From assembly GCA_963719805.1 (NCBI GenBank), contig CAVRDF010000001.1, positions 496,001-560,000 of the forward strand: DNA of 64,000 nucleotides, in the 5' to 3' direction. The first letter of the stretch is position 1, and every line of letters starts with the position of its first letter. The position numbers were made by a program, and so were the translations under genes. Source of the stretch: JAMXLO01 sp963719805. GTDB taxonomy: Bacteria; Pseudomonadota; Alphaproteobacteria; Acetobacterales; Acetobacteraceae. Positions 1 through 10,080 of this stretch are shown one piece after another. A model generated the notes under the pieces. It searched no databases, had not been told where the DNA came from, and saw only the letters and a program-made list of their open reading frames with translations.

Positions 1-2
1 AC

Positions 3-2093
3 AACCTGATCGAGCATGCCGAGAAGGCGCGAATGTCCCGCGAGCTGGTGACGCTGCGGATCGACACGCCAATGCCGCAGCCGGTCGATACGCTGCATGC
101 GCGGCCATACGACAAGAAAAAGCTCGGCGTGTGGCTCAGGCTGCAGGGCTTTCGCTCGATCGCGACGCGGCTCGGGCTGGATGGCGAGGCGCCGGCCGCC
201 ACGACGATTGAAGCCGCGCCGCGCCGTGCCCAGGCGGTGCTGCCGCTGCCGGAAGCTGAACGTCCGGCGGTGGCGCAGCAGAGTTCGGGATTCGGACCCT
301 ATGCCACGATCACCAGCGAGGCGGCGCTGCGCGATTTCCTCGCGGAGACTGCGCAATGCGGCTTCCTGGCAATCGATACCGAGACCGACGGGATGGACCC
401 GCTGCGCTCACCCTTGGTGGGCTTGTCATTCGCGGTCGCGGCGGGTCGCGCGGCCTACCTGCCGCTAGGGCATGAAGGCCTGGCCGAACAGGTGCCGTTG
501 GCGGCGGCAATCGCGGCGCTGCGTCCGCTGCTGACCGATCCGAACACGCTGAAGATCTACCAGAACGCGAAATACGACATGCTGGCGATGGGACGTGCCG
601 GTTTCCCGCCGGCCGCGCCGTTCGATGATTCGATGCTGATTTCCTATGCCCAGGAAGCCGGCATGCACGGCCATGGGCTGGATGAGCTGGCGCAGCTGCA
701 TCTCGGCCATACGCCGTTGAGTTATGACGAGGTCACCGGCACCGGGCGCAACCGCGTTCCCTTCTCGCAGGTGCCGATAGAACGCGCGACCGCCTATGCG
801 GCCGAGGACGCGGATGTGGCGTTGCGGCTGTGGCAGGTGCTGCGGCCGCGCCTGCGCTTCAACAGTGCGCTCGCGTTGTACGAGCAGTTGGAGCGGCGCC
901 TGCTGCCGGTTCTGCTGGAGATGGAGCGTGCCGGCATCAAGGTCGACGCGGACGACTTGCGCCGCATGTCGGTGGACTTCGAACAGCGCATGGGCGTGAT
1001 CGAGAAAGACATCCACCGGCTCGTCGGACACCCGTTCAATGTCGGTTCGGCGAAGCAGCTTGGCGAAGTGCTGTTCGACGAGATGAAGCTGCCGGGTGGC
1101 AGGCGGATGAAGACCGGCGCCTGGGGTACCGATGCATCGGTGCTGCAAACGCTGGCGGATCAGGGCATCGAATTGCCAGCGCGGATCATCGACTGGCGGC
1201 AGTTGCAGAAGCTCAAATCCACCTATTCCGACGCGCTGATCGGCGAGGTCAATCCGGAGACCGGCCGCGTGCATACCAGCTTCGCGCAATGCATTGCGGC
1301 GACCGGGCGGCTGTCGTCGAACGATCCGAATTTGCAGAACATTCCGATCCGCACCGAGGAGGGCAGCCGCATCCGGCACGCCTTCATCGCCGAGCCAGGC
1401 CATCTGCTGGTGTCGGCGGATTATTCGCAGATCGAACTACGGCTGTTGGCGCATGTCGCCGACATTCCGGCACTGCGCGAGAGCTTCGCGCGTGGCGAGG
1501 ACATCCACGCGCGTACCGCCAGCGAGGTGTTCGGCATTCCGATGGCCGGCATGGATCCGATGACGCGGCGCCGCGCCAAGGCGATCAACTTCGGCATCAT
1601 CTATGGCATCAGCGGCTTCGGCCTGGCCCGGCAGCTTGGCATCGCGCCGGGTGAGGCGCGCGTGTATATCGATGCGTATTTCACCCGCTATCCCGGCATC
1701 CGCACCTACATGGAGCGGACCAAGGAAGAGGCGCGCATCAACGGCTACGTCACCACGCCGTGCGGCCGCCGCTGCTGGGTACCGGGCATCGCCGACAAGA
1801 ACCCGGCACGCCGCGGCTATGCCGAACGGCAGGCGATCAATGCACCGCTGCAAGGTGGCGCCGCCGACATCATCAAGCGCGCGATGGTGCGGCTGCCAAA
1901 GGCACTGCGCGATGCAGGCCTGGCCTCGCGCCTGCTGTTGCAGGTGCACGACGAACTGCTGTTTGAGGCGCCGGAGGCGGAGGTTGCCGCGCTTACCGAG
2001 GTGGCACGGCAGGTGATGGAGAATGCAGCCGTGCTGTCGGTGCCGCTGGTGGTGGAGACGGGCAGCGGACGCACCTGGGCCGACGCTCACTGA
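3..2093 (+). CDS. polA: DNA polymerase I, 3' part (5' end outside window)
   Basis: Replication and repair polymerase. The frame is already open at base 3 and the first residues (HAEKARMSRELVTLR) match the end of the 5' nuclease domain, so the gene starts upstream and roughly the first quarter is missing. Counting from the ATG at 33, a proofreading 3'-5' exonuclease domain follows with Exo I (DTETDG, about residue 115) and an Exo III-like YAAED. The polymerase domain shows motif A (DYSQIELR, about 463), motif B (RRRAKAINFGIIYG, about 515-527) and motif C (QVHDELL, about 638). All catalytic acids are present, so both proofreading and polymerase activities look functional. It ends in TGA and the next gene lies about 160 nt downstream. 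Confidence 0.97.
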   Translation, partial: NLIEHAEKARMSRELVTLRIDTPMPQPVDTLHARPYDKKKLGVWLRLQGFRSIATRLGLDGEAPAATTIEAAPRRAQAVLPLPEAERPAVAQQSSGFGPYATITSEAALRDFLAETAQCGFLAIDTETDGMDPLRSPLVGLSFAVAAGRAAYLPLGHEGLAEQVPLAAAIAALRPLLTDPNTLKIYQNAKYDMLAMGRAGFPPAAPFDDSMLISYAQEAGMHGHGLDELAQLHLGHTPLSYDEVTGTGRNRVPFSQVPIERATAYAAEDADVALRLWQVLRPRLRFNSALALYEQLERRLLPVLLEMERAGIKVDADDLRRMSVDFEQRMGVIEKDIHRLVGHPFNVGSAKQLGEVLFDEMKLPGGRRMKTGAWGTDASVLQTLADQGIELPARIIDWRQLQKLKSTYSDALIGEVNPETGRVHTSFAQCIAATGRLSSNDPNLQNIPIRTEEGSRIRHAFIAEPGHLLVSADYSQIELRLLAHVADIPALRESFARGEDIHARTASEVFGIPMAGMDPMTRRRAKAINFGIIYGISGFGLARQLGIAPGEARVYIDAYFTRYPGIRTYMERTKEEARINGYVTTPCGRRCWVPGIADKNPARRGYAERQAINAPLQGGAADIIKRAMVRLPKALRDAGLASRLLLQVHDELLFEAPEAEVAALTEVARQVMENAAVLSVPLVVETGSGRTWADAH

Positions 2094-2252
2094 GGCGCGT
2101 CATGCGCCGCGCTCGCCGGTCGCCTGTTGGATAATCCCGACTGATCGCAGAATAATCGGCGCCATGCCCGAGCCGGCGCTGCAGGACGATATCGCTTGCC
2201 CTTCATTCAGCCGCCTCGCGCCAGGGAAGCGTGCTGAGGTCGCAAGCTTCTG

Positions 2253-4124
2253 ATGAAGCTCGTCAGGGGCGGCATATCTCCGTGCCTGGCTGGATTGGTA
2301 GCCCTGATGGCGCTGTTGGCGCTTTGGACTTACTCGCAGGACGCTGTGCGCGGCGCGCTGCGCGAACGGGCGTTCGATCGGCTGCTGCCGCTGCTGGTGC
2401 GGGCGGAAACGCAACGCCCTGAGGTGGTGGTTGTCGATATCGACCGCGCGGCGCTGGCACGGTTCGGCAGTTGGCCTTGGCCGCGCAGGCACCTGGCCGA
2501 CGTGGTCGCTGCCGTGGCTGCCGGGCAGCCGGCGGTGATCGGTGTCGATATACTGCTTGCGGGTTCCGATCGCCTGTCGGGCGACGGAGACGCGGTGCTG
2601 GCCACGTCGCTGTCGCGTGCGGCAACGGCGTTGGGCTTTGTGCTTGAGAATGCCGGCCCAGGTCAGGATCTTCCCGCCGCGCCGGTTCTGTCACGCGCTG
2701 AGCTGTCGCTTCCAGGACTTTGGCGTGCCGGCGGTGTCGTGGGTCCGGTCCCTCCACTGGCGGACGCTGCCCGCGGGTTCGGCGCCTTGGCGGTGGCGGC
2801 GGATGCCGACGGACCGATCCGCCGCGTCCCGCTGCTGGTGCTGGGTGGCGGCGTGCTCCGAGCCGGCCTGGCCGTCGAGATGATCCGGCTGGCGCAGGAG
2901 GCGAGCGCGCTGCTGATCGATCCCGACGGCACATTGCATATCGGCAGCCTGTCCGTGCCACTTGGCCGAGCCGCCATGTTGCGGCTCATCGGCTGGCGAA
3001 CCGTGGTAACGATCCCGGCGCTGGAGTTGATCGACAACACGGCGGCACGTGCCATGTTGCGTGGCCGCATCGTGCTGATCGGGGGCAGCGCGCCGGAATT
3101 GGGCGGCTTGCGGGTTACCTCGCGATCGCCGGCGACACCGTCGGTGCAGATCCAGGCACAGGCAGTCGAAGCGATCCTGCGAGGCGATGTGCCGATACCG
3201 CCAGCCTGGGCGGCGACGGCGGAACCAATCGGGGCATTTGTGCTCGGCGTATTCTGTCTTCTGCTGGCAGCACGGCTGCGTCCCGCATGGGCAGTGTCAG
3301 CCGCGATATTGGCCTGCCTGGGATGGACAGCGGCCGCGGTGGCAGCGGAGCCCGCGCGCCTGCTGCTGATCGACCCGGCCGGACCTCCACTCATCGCTTT
3401 CGCTGCATTCGCGACCGCGATGCTGGTGCGCTTCGTGCATGATGAGTGGCAAGCGCGTCTGCTAAGGATGAGCTTCGAACAGCACCTGGCACCCGAAGTG
3501 GTCCGCCGCATCGCCGCCAATCCTGGCGCGTTGCGGCTGCACGGCGAGATGCGGGAGATCACTGCGCTGTTCACCGACATCGAGGGCTTTACCGCCATGA
3601 CGGAGCGCGCCGAGCCCGTGGATCTGGTCGCGCTGCTCGATGCCTACTTCGATGCCGCGACGCGGATCATCACCGACCAGGGCGGCATGATCGATAAAAT
3701 CGTCGGCGATGCCATCCACGCGATCTTCAACGCACCATTCGACCTCGAGGACCATCCCGGCCGTGCAGTCGCCAGCGCACTGAAGCTGCTGGAGGCGTCG
3801 GAAAATGTCCGGCGGTCACCGCTTGGCCAGCGTCTGCAGCTCGGGCGTACCCGTATCGGCATTGAAACCGGGCCGGCGATCGTTGGCGACGTCGGGGGCA
3901 GTGGCAAGCTTGACTACACCGCGCATGGCAATGCGGTGAACGCCGCGGCGCGGCTCGAGGCGGCCAACAAGGAGTTCGGCTGCGGCATTTGCGTGGGTCC
4001 CGGTACCGCGGCGCGGCTGGACCCATCCAGCCTGCGCGAAATCGGCACGCTGCGGCTGCGCGGCCAGAGCGGCGACATCAAGGTCTATACGCCTGTAGTG
4101 ATGCCACCGGCGGTGGTGGAATAG
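2253..4124 (+). CDS. CHASE2-domain class III adenylate/guanylate cyclase
   Basis: Membrane receptor cyclase of 623 aa. An N-terminal membrane segment (about residues 8-27) leads into a CHASE2 extracytoplasmic sensor (about 30-290). Two or three membrane helices follow (about 320-395), then a cytoplasmic class III cyclase domain (about 430-610). The metal-binding aspartates are visible in FTDIEGFT and GDAIHAIF. The base-specifying lysine in MIDKIVGD and the DYTAHGNAVN stretch favour ATP as substrate, but GTP cannot be excluded. CHASE2 cyclases are commonly paired with FecR-domain proteins; here a damaged FecR gene lies tail to tail 9 nt downstream. The ATG at 2253 has only a weak, distant GAGG. 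The ligand is unknown. Confidence 0.9.
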   Translation: MKLVRGGISPCLAGLVALMALLALWTYSQDAVRGALRERAFDRLLPLLVRAETQRPEVVVVDIDRAALARFGSWPWPRRHLADVVAAVAAGQPAVIGVDILLAGSDRLSGDGDAVLATSLSRAATALGFVLENAGPGQDLPAAPVLSRAELSLPGLWRAGGVVGPVPPLADAARGFGALAVAADADGPIRRVPLLVLGGGVLRAGLAVEMIRLAQEASALLIDPDGTLHIGSLSVPLGRAAMLRLIGWRTVVTIPALELIDNTAARAMLRGRIVLIGGSAPELGGLRVTSRSPATPSVQIQAQAVEAILRGDVPIPPAWAATAEPIGAFVLGVFCLLLAARLRPAWAVSAAILACLGWTAAAVAAEPARLLLIDPAGPPLIAFAAFATAMLVRFVHDEWQARLLRMSFEQHLAPEVVRRIAANPGALRLHGEMREITALFTDIEGFTAMTERAEPVDLVALLDAYFDAATRIITDQGGMIDKIVGDAIHAIFNAPFDLEDHPGRAVASALKLLEASENVRRSPLGQRLQLGRTRIGIETGPAIVGDVGGSGKLDYTAHGNAVNAAARLEAANKEFGCGICVGPGTAARLDPSSLREIGTLRLRGQSGDIKVYTPVVMPPAVVE

Positions 4125-4133
4125 CCCCGGGGC

Positions 4134-4741
4134 TCAGTCGAACGATCGCATCGCGCTGTCGATGCGCGCCTTGCCCCACGGGGCCCGCGGGGTCGGTTCG
4201 GCGCCGGGACTGGCGATGTTGGTGCCCAGACCGCTCTCTACCAGCACGGCGGTATTGACGCCCACAACGGTCACGGCGCCACGCTCGACGAACACGCCGA
4301 ACACACCGTTGCTGGGCCCGGCAAAAAAGCGCGTGCCACGCACCGCGATCAGACCGAACGGTCCGCGCACCGTGACATCATTCGGTCCGCCGCTGGTATT
4401 GTGGTCGTATAGCATCCCGCCGTGCTCCATACCAGTATGCCGCCGGCATTGATCACGAACCTGTCGATGCGCAGTTGCGACTCCGGGCCAAGCTTGACCT
4501 CGGTCGCCGCACCAAGATGCATCGCGAGCGCCGATTGCACACCTGTGCCGACGGTATCGCCGATGAACACCGGCGCCGATGGTGCCAGGACGCGACGTTC
4601 CGCCGCGGATTGTGCGTAGCAGTCACCCCGCGACGTATCCACCCTGCCTGCCTGCTCCGCCGCCGACGCGCCGGATTTGGCGCACCATGCGGCAGCGAGA
4701 CCGGTCAGCAGCGTGCGGCGTATTATCTGGTTCGGCATCAC
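4134..4741 (-). pseudogene. FecR-domain secreted protein, split by a frameshift
   Basis: Two overlapping minus-strand frames together make one FecR-type protein. The 5' part (4741 down to about 4430) carries a Tat-like or Sec signal (IIRRTLLTGLAAAW) and the first FecR half (GDTVGTGVQSALAMHLG, LRIDRFVINAGGIL). The 3' part (about 4430 down to 4134) continues with MLYDHNTSGGPNDVTVRGP and IAVRGTRFFAGPSNG. Restoring one base near 4428-4432, after GGILV, rejoins them. FecR domains in this context are periplasmic, and such genes often neighbour CHASE2 cyclases, as here. A single missing base with both halves conserved could be a sequencing error or a recent mutation. Confidence 0.8.
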
Positions 4742-4848
4742 ATCTGTAGACTAGCCGCGCGGCGGCGGCGTTGCCAAACGATCGGCGCTGCGGAGAGTAA
4801 GCGCCGGACCGGTATGACGGATTGAGGCTACTATCGGCGCTCGCGTGT

Positions 4849-5640
4849 TCAGCCGGACATGCTGTTCGCTAGTGCGAGGTTGCCGGATGCGCTAGGTTTC
4901 GAGCCAACATTGCCGCGGACGGAGGGCGTTGCACGAGCAGCTCGCAGGCCACGACGCGAAGCCTGCTTGTCGATCTTTGGCCAGTCGATTGCCGGGGCTG
5001 CGGCAGGCGCCGGCGTTTCAGGAAACCTGACAGCGGTGTGCCGCGGTAGCCGGCTTGGATCCGCTTCACGTTCTCCAGGTCTGCCGCGTCGAACAACTGC
5101 GTGCGGATCAGGGCACATCCGAAGTCGGTCTCACATCGGAATACCTTGGTGATCCTAGGTGGCGTCTTACCTGTCCAACGGGGTCCGGCGATCATGAAAC
5201 ATCCGGCACCGTTTCCGGTCGTGCGGCTGCCGGCGTAGCCGAAATTGGCGGTGTACATGTCGACGAGTTGCACCGAGAAATACCGGCCCTTCTCGATCCG
5301 GTGAGCACAGGACGAAGGGCTCGGCGCGAAGGTCCAGGCCGACGAACGAATAGGGCGTGTCGCTGTTCGGCGTGACAATCGTTGTATCCTGCAGCGTATA
5401 TACTCGCGTGGTATTGTAGAGTTGGTTGAGGGGGGCTTTGTAGGCTGCGGCCGTCTGGTCGATGAAGTATTCGTACATGACGCCGTAGTTCATCACCAGC
5501 GGGAACCCGTAGATGAAGGCTTCCTCGGCGATGGCTGTCGTCTGTGCCGGTGAAAGAGTGTCAGCATGCGCTTCGCCGGCAATATTGGCGGCGGCGAAGC
5601 CGGCTGGGACGGCGGAGAGCAAGCAGCGGCGAGAGATCAT
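4849..5640 (-). pseudogene. Decayed DUF1254-family secreted protein
   Basis: Remnant of a DUF1254 protein. The start is the ATG at 5640, preceded by AAGGAA, with a signal peptide (MISRRCLLSAVPAGFAAA) and the conserved AFIYGFPLVMNYGVMYEYF and NSDTPYSFVGLDLRAEPF. A frameshift near 5300 moves the family sequence (IEKGRYFSVQLVDMYTANFG and CFMIAGPRWTGKTPP) to a second frame. Another near 5015 moves PAPAAAPAIDWPKIDKQ to a third. After about 4970 no family resemblance is visible and the C-terminal half of a normal DUF1254 protein (well over 400 aa) is absent. Two frameshifts plus truncation indicate real gene decay rather than one sequencing error. Confidence 0.82.
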
Positions 5641-5699
5641 CACGGGTTCCTTCAACGCGTGGCTGAGCGGGCAAGCTGCCATAGCGCTGGCGTAGTTCG

Positions 5700-5713
5700 T
5701 CGATGTGAATCAA
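5700..5713. promoter_or_regulatory. Near-match to an FNR/CRP-type palindrome
   Basis: The bases TCGATGTGAATCAA differ at one position from the FNR-family consensus TTGAT-N4-ATCAA. The centre lies about 66 nt upstream of the DUF1254 remnant's start (5640). It may be a relic operator of that decayed gene. One site with one mismatch is weak evidence. Confidence 0.3.
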
Positions 5714-5751
5714 ACAAGCTGGAGATCGCGAAAGCGAAGTCAAACCGGGGG

Positions 5752-5763
5752 CCCTGATCAGGG
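5752..5763. other. 12-bp perfect palindrome upstream of ndk
   Basis: CCCTGATCAGGG is a perfect inverted repeat about 67 nt upstream of the ndk start, in the divergent region shared with the decayed DUF1254 gene. It could be an operator half-site pair; no matching regulator is apparent. Confidence 0.3.
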
Positions 5764-5829
5764 ATCGCGCGGCCTTGCCCTGCGGCGCGGGACCGCCTAG
5801 TCAGGCCGCCCCACATCTGGAGCACGCCC

Positions 5830-6252
5830 ATGGCGACCGAACGGACGCTGTCGATCATCAAACCCGATGCCACGCGGCGCGACCTTACCGGCAAGATCAA
5901 TGCCTGCCTCGAGGGCGCGGGTCTGCGCATCGTGGCGCAGAAGCGTCTGCGGCTGACCCAGGCACAGGCCGAGGCATTCTATGCGGTGCACAAGGAGCGG
6001 CCGTTCTTCCGCGGACTGGTGGAGTTCATGATCTCCGGCCCGGTGGTTGTTCAGGTACTGGAAGGCGCCAATGCAGTGGCCCGCAACCGCGAGGTCATGG
6101 GCGCCACCGATCCAAAGAAGGCCGCGGCCGGGACCATCCGCGCGCAATTCGCCGAGGACATCGAGGCGAACTCGGTGCATGGCTCGGACAGCGCGGAGAA
6201 TGCCGCGATCGAAATCGGCTTCTTCTTCGCGCAGGTCGAAATCGTCAGCTAG
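5830..6252 (+). CDS. ndk: Nucleoside diphosphate kinase
   Basis: Transfers the gamma-phosphate from ATP to (d)NDPs through a phosphohistidine, balancing nucleotide pools in the cytoplasm. At 140 aa it has the normal family length. It begins MATERTLSIIKPDA, and the active-site histidine lies in NSVHGSDS near residue 117. The N-terminal lysine of IIKPDA and the RxHYxxH-like region (YAVHKERPFF) fit the family. It stands alone, with a convergent oxidase peptide gene downstream and a hairpin between them. Confidence 0.97.
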   Translation: MATERTLSIIKPDATRRDLTGKINACLEGAGLRIVAQKRLRLTQAQAEAFYAVHKERPFFRGLVEFMISGPVVVQVLEGANAVARNREVMGATDPKKAAAGTIRAQFAEDIEANSVHGSDSAENAAIEIGFFFAQVEIVS

Positions 6253-6264
6253 CGTGCCGGGCTG

Positions 6265-6293
6265 GCCGTGCTCTATGTACGCGCGAGCACGGC
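6265..6293. terminator. Hairpin between convergent ndk and cox subunit IV genes
   Basis: GCCGTGCTC and GAGCACGGC form a 9-bp perfect stem with an 11-nt loop. It lies 13 nt after ndk and 8 nt beyond the convergent gene's stop. There is no U-tract, so termination is inferred from position. Confidence 0.5.
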
Positions 6294-6300
6294 ATCGTGG

Positions 6301-6459
6301 TTACAGCAGGAAGATCGCCATCAGCACCAGCAGGATGACGATGAAGACCACCGACCACTGCGTGAAGTGGGTGAAGCCGTTCCAGAAGCTCTGACGATCG
6401 GCCAGGAACGCTTCGGGCGTTTCGACCGGTGCTGTCGGGGTCGTGGTGTGCTGGGACAT
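6301..6459 (-). CDS. aa3-type cytochrome c oxidase subunit IV-like peptide
   Basis: A 52-aa protein with a soluble N-terminus followed by one hydrophobic helix at residues 34-52 (TQWSVVFIVILLVLMAIFLL). The pattern, a short acidic/polar head with F..F..FT.W before the helix, fits the small bacterial aa3 oxidase subunit IV family seen in alphaproteobacteria. The frame is open further upstream, but the ATG at 6459 is the start that gives a family-like N-terminus. No other oxidase gene is in the window, so the assignment rests on the peptide alone. Confidence 0.65.
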   Translation of the reverse strand: MSQHTTTPTAPVETPEAFLADRQSFWNGFTHFTQWSVVFIVILLVLMAIFLL

Positions 6460-6642
6460 GCGGCCTCGGCTGGCGAATTGATTTGAGGGGGTTCTATGGC
6501 AGAGCGGCGGCGCCCGGCAAGAGGCCGTGCCCGGAACCTGTCGGCGTTCGAGGAAGCTGCCTTTCGGTTCGACCATATACGTCGCGGCGATGGCTCAATG
6601 GTCTAACCCGCCATTAACCCGGCTAGACGATAGTCCGCTGCC

Positions 6643-8334
6643 GTGCTGTCCCTGTTCAACCGCATCAGTGTGCGCGGCAAACTCGTCCTGGGCTTTGCGC
6701 TGGCATTCGTCTGGACGCTGGCGCTCGGTGGTTTTGCCGTGCAGCGGCTCGACAAGGTGGAGCAGGCGGCGGCGAGCCTGCGGAACAATGCGTTGCGGGC
6801 GACCGTTGCATTGTCGCATGTCGCGGAGGAAGCCGAACGACTGCGATCGGTGCAGCAGTTGCTGGTGATCGCGGAGGCAGCGGAACGCCGCGACAAACTG
6901 CTGGCCGATCTGCGGAGCGAGACGCCGCGGACACAGGCGGCAATCGACATCTACCGCTCGATTGCGACGAATGAGGCGGACGGAACGCAGACCGCGAGCC
7001 TTGCCACGGATTGGGCCGCCTATCTGAAGCTCAGCGAGCAACTCGTGTCGATGACCGGGCAGGTCCAGCCCGAGATACAGACCGGCCTGCTGAACGGCAG
7101 GATGCTGCGGGTGATGGAGCAGTTCCGCGTCTCGCTGGCACGCACGATCGACGATAATCAGCGGCGCGGTGAGGCGGACGCGGACGCGGCGAGATCCCTG
7201 GGCCGCATGGCGCGACTGCTGATCGCGGCGGCGGTTGGCGTCAGCCTGCTGCTGTGCGTGCTGGGTGGCTGGCTGATGATTGCCGACATCGCGCTGCCTA
7301 TTGGCGCGATGACCGAAGCGATGCGACGGCTCGCGCGGCACGACACCGCGGTTGTCGTCGCCGGTGGCGGTCGGCGCGACGAAGTGGGCGCGATGGCGCA
7401 GGCCATGGAACAGTTCCGGCTGGGCATCATCGAGGCTGATGCGATGGCGGCGGAGCGGACGGAGGAGCAGGCCGCAAAGGTCCAGCGCGCTGATGCGAGG
7501 GAAGCGCTGGTGCGCGGGTTCGAGGAGCAGATCGGCCAGTTGACCCACGAACTGGCGAGCGGCGCGCAAACGTTGCAGCGCACGGCGCGATCGATGTCCT
7601 CCACGATGGAGGAAGCAAGCGGCGAAACTGCGTCTGTCGCGGCAGCGGCCGAGCAGTCACGCGCCAGCGTGCAAGCCGCGGCGAGTGCCACCGAGACGCT
7701 GGCGGCGGCAATCGCCGAAATCGGTCGCCAGGGCACCGAGTCCGCGCGGATTGCCAGCGAGGCGGTTGCCGATGTGCGGCGCACCGATGATGTGGTCCGG
7801 GGATTGGTCGCCGCGGCGCGCAAGATCGACGAGGTGTTGCGGCTGATCAGCGAGGTCGCCGATCGGACCAATCTTCTGGCGCTGAATGCGACGATAGAGG
7901 CAGCGCGCGCTGGTGAGGCCGGCAAAGGCTTCGCGGTGGTGGCGACGGAGGTGAAGAGCCTTGCCAATCAGACCACGCGCGCGACCGAGGAGATCGCCTC
8001 GCAGGTCCGGCAGATCCAGGACGCCACGGAGCAAACGGAAGCGGCGGTGCAGGGAATCGGTTCGGTGGTCGAGCGTGTCGGAGCGATCGCTTCGGCGATT
8101 GCCGGAGCGGTCGATGAGCAGAGCGCGGCGACGGTCGAGATCGCTCGGAATGTCCAGCAAGCCGCGGCCGGAACAGGCGGCGTCAGCGGAGGCATCGAAC
8201 AGCTCAACCGCAATGCGAAGACGACGGGAGCGTTGGCGGATCAGGTGTTGTCTGCGGCGTCGGGCCTGTCGGGTCAGGCGAGCTCGCTGACGGATGCGAT
8301 GAGCCGGTTCAGCGCCCGCTTCCGCGCCGCGTAG
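6643..8334 (+). CDS. Methyl-accepting chemotaxis protein
   Basis: Transmembrane chemoreceptor of 563 aa with a GTG start. TM1 lies at about residues 14-33 and is followed by a short four-helix-type periplasmic domain (about 35-185). TM2 is at about 187-212 (LLIAAAVGVSLLLCVLGGW), then HAMP (about 213-265) and a cytoplasmic signalling domain whose conserved hairpin tip reads DRTNLLALNATIEAARAGE. It ends without a CheR/CheB-binding pentapeptide. No che genes are nearby, so it is an orphan receptor. The sensor domain gives no clue to the ligand. Confidence 0.93.
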   Translation: MLSLFNRISVRGKLVLGFALAFVWTLALGGFAVQRLDKVEQAAASLRNNALRATVALSHVAEEAERLRSVQQLLVIAEAAERRDKLLADLRSETPRTQAAIDIYRSIATNEADGTQTASLATDWAAYLKLSEQLVSMTGQVQPEIQTGLLNGRMLRVMEQFRVSLARTIDDNQRRGEADADAARSLGRMARLLIAAAVGVSLLLCVLGGWLMIADIALPIGAMTEAMRRLARHDTAVVVAGGGRRDEVGAMAQAMEQFRLGIIEADAMAAERTEEQAAKVQRADAREALVRGFEEQIGQLTHELASGAQTLQRTARSMSSTMEEASGETASVAAAAEQSRASVQAAASATETLAAAIAEIGRQGTESARIASEAVADVRRTDDVVRGLVAAARKIDEVLRLISEVADRTNLLALNATIEAARAGEAGKGFAVVATEVKSLANQTTRATEEIASQVRQIQDATEQTEAAVQGIGSVVERVGAIASAIAGAVDEQSAATVEIARNVQQAAAGTGGVSGGIEQLNRNAKTTGALADQVLSAASGLSGQASSLTDAMSRFSARFRAA

Positions 8335-8342
8335 AGGCGATC

Positions 8343-8959
8343 CTATTCGTCGAGCCGGGGATTGATGAGCGTGGCCCGCGCATCCTGCGGTGCGCGATCC
8401 ATGCCGGTGGCGAAACTGTGCATCGCAAGCGGATAGATCCGGTGTTCCTGCACCAACACACGCGCTGCGAGCGAGCCGGGTGTATCGCCTGGCAGCACCG
8501 GGACCGCTGCCTGCGCCAGGATGGGCCCTTCATCCATCGTCTGCGTCACGATGTGGACGGTGCAGCCGTGCAGTTTCACGCCGGCCTCCAGCGCGCGTTC
8601 ATGCGTATGCAGTCCAGGGAAAGCGGGCAGCAGGCTGGGATGGACGTTGAGCATACGGCCCTGCCACGGCTCGATGAGCCGCGGTGTCAGCAGCCGCATA
8701 TAGCCGGCGAGGCAAACGATGTCGGCGCGGGCATCGCTCAGCGCCGCATCGATCGCGGCCTCATGCGCCGCGCGGTCGCGCTTGAATGGCCGGTGGTCGA
8801 TGGCCTGGACCGGCACGCCGGCGTCGCGGGCCAGCGTCAGTCCTGGCGCATCCGGCTGATTGGAGATCACCAGGGCGATCTCCACCGGATCGCGGGCGGC
8901 GGCGATCAGTGCCGCCATGTTGGAGCCACGGCCGCTGATCAGGATCGCGACCCGCCGCT

Positions 8960-8963
<4 letters not shown>
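8343..8963 (-). CDS. purN: Phosphoribosylglycinamide formyltransferase
   Basis: Third step of purine synthesis: transfers a formyl group from 10-formyl-THF to GAR. At 206 aa it has normal length. It shows the phosphate-binding start (ISGRGSNMAALI), the catalytic Asn and His in NVHPSLLPAF, and the catalytic Asp in DEGPIL. The ATG overlaps the purM stop by 4 nt (ATGA), so the two genes are translationally coupled. A convergent MCP gene ends 8 nt away. Confidence 0.97.
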
Positions 8964-10024
<1,061 letters not shown>

Positions 10025-10080
10025 GATTGCCCTCGATACGCTACTGCCTTGGCCGGGCGCAATGCAGGGGTTACAGGCCG

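Noticed and set aside
465..1403. Long minus-strand open frame opposite polA
   Set aside because: Lies wholly inside conserved polymerase sequence; low-complexity Arg/Gln/His-rich translation typical of a GC-rich antisense frame.
2663..3598. 311-codon minus-strand frame opposite the CHASE2 cyclase
   Set aside because: Ser/Ala/Arg-rich antisense shadow with no family features; the plus strand encodes the recognisable protein.
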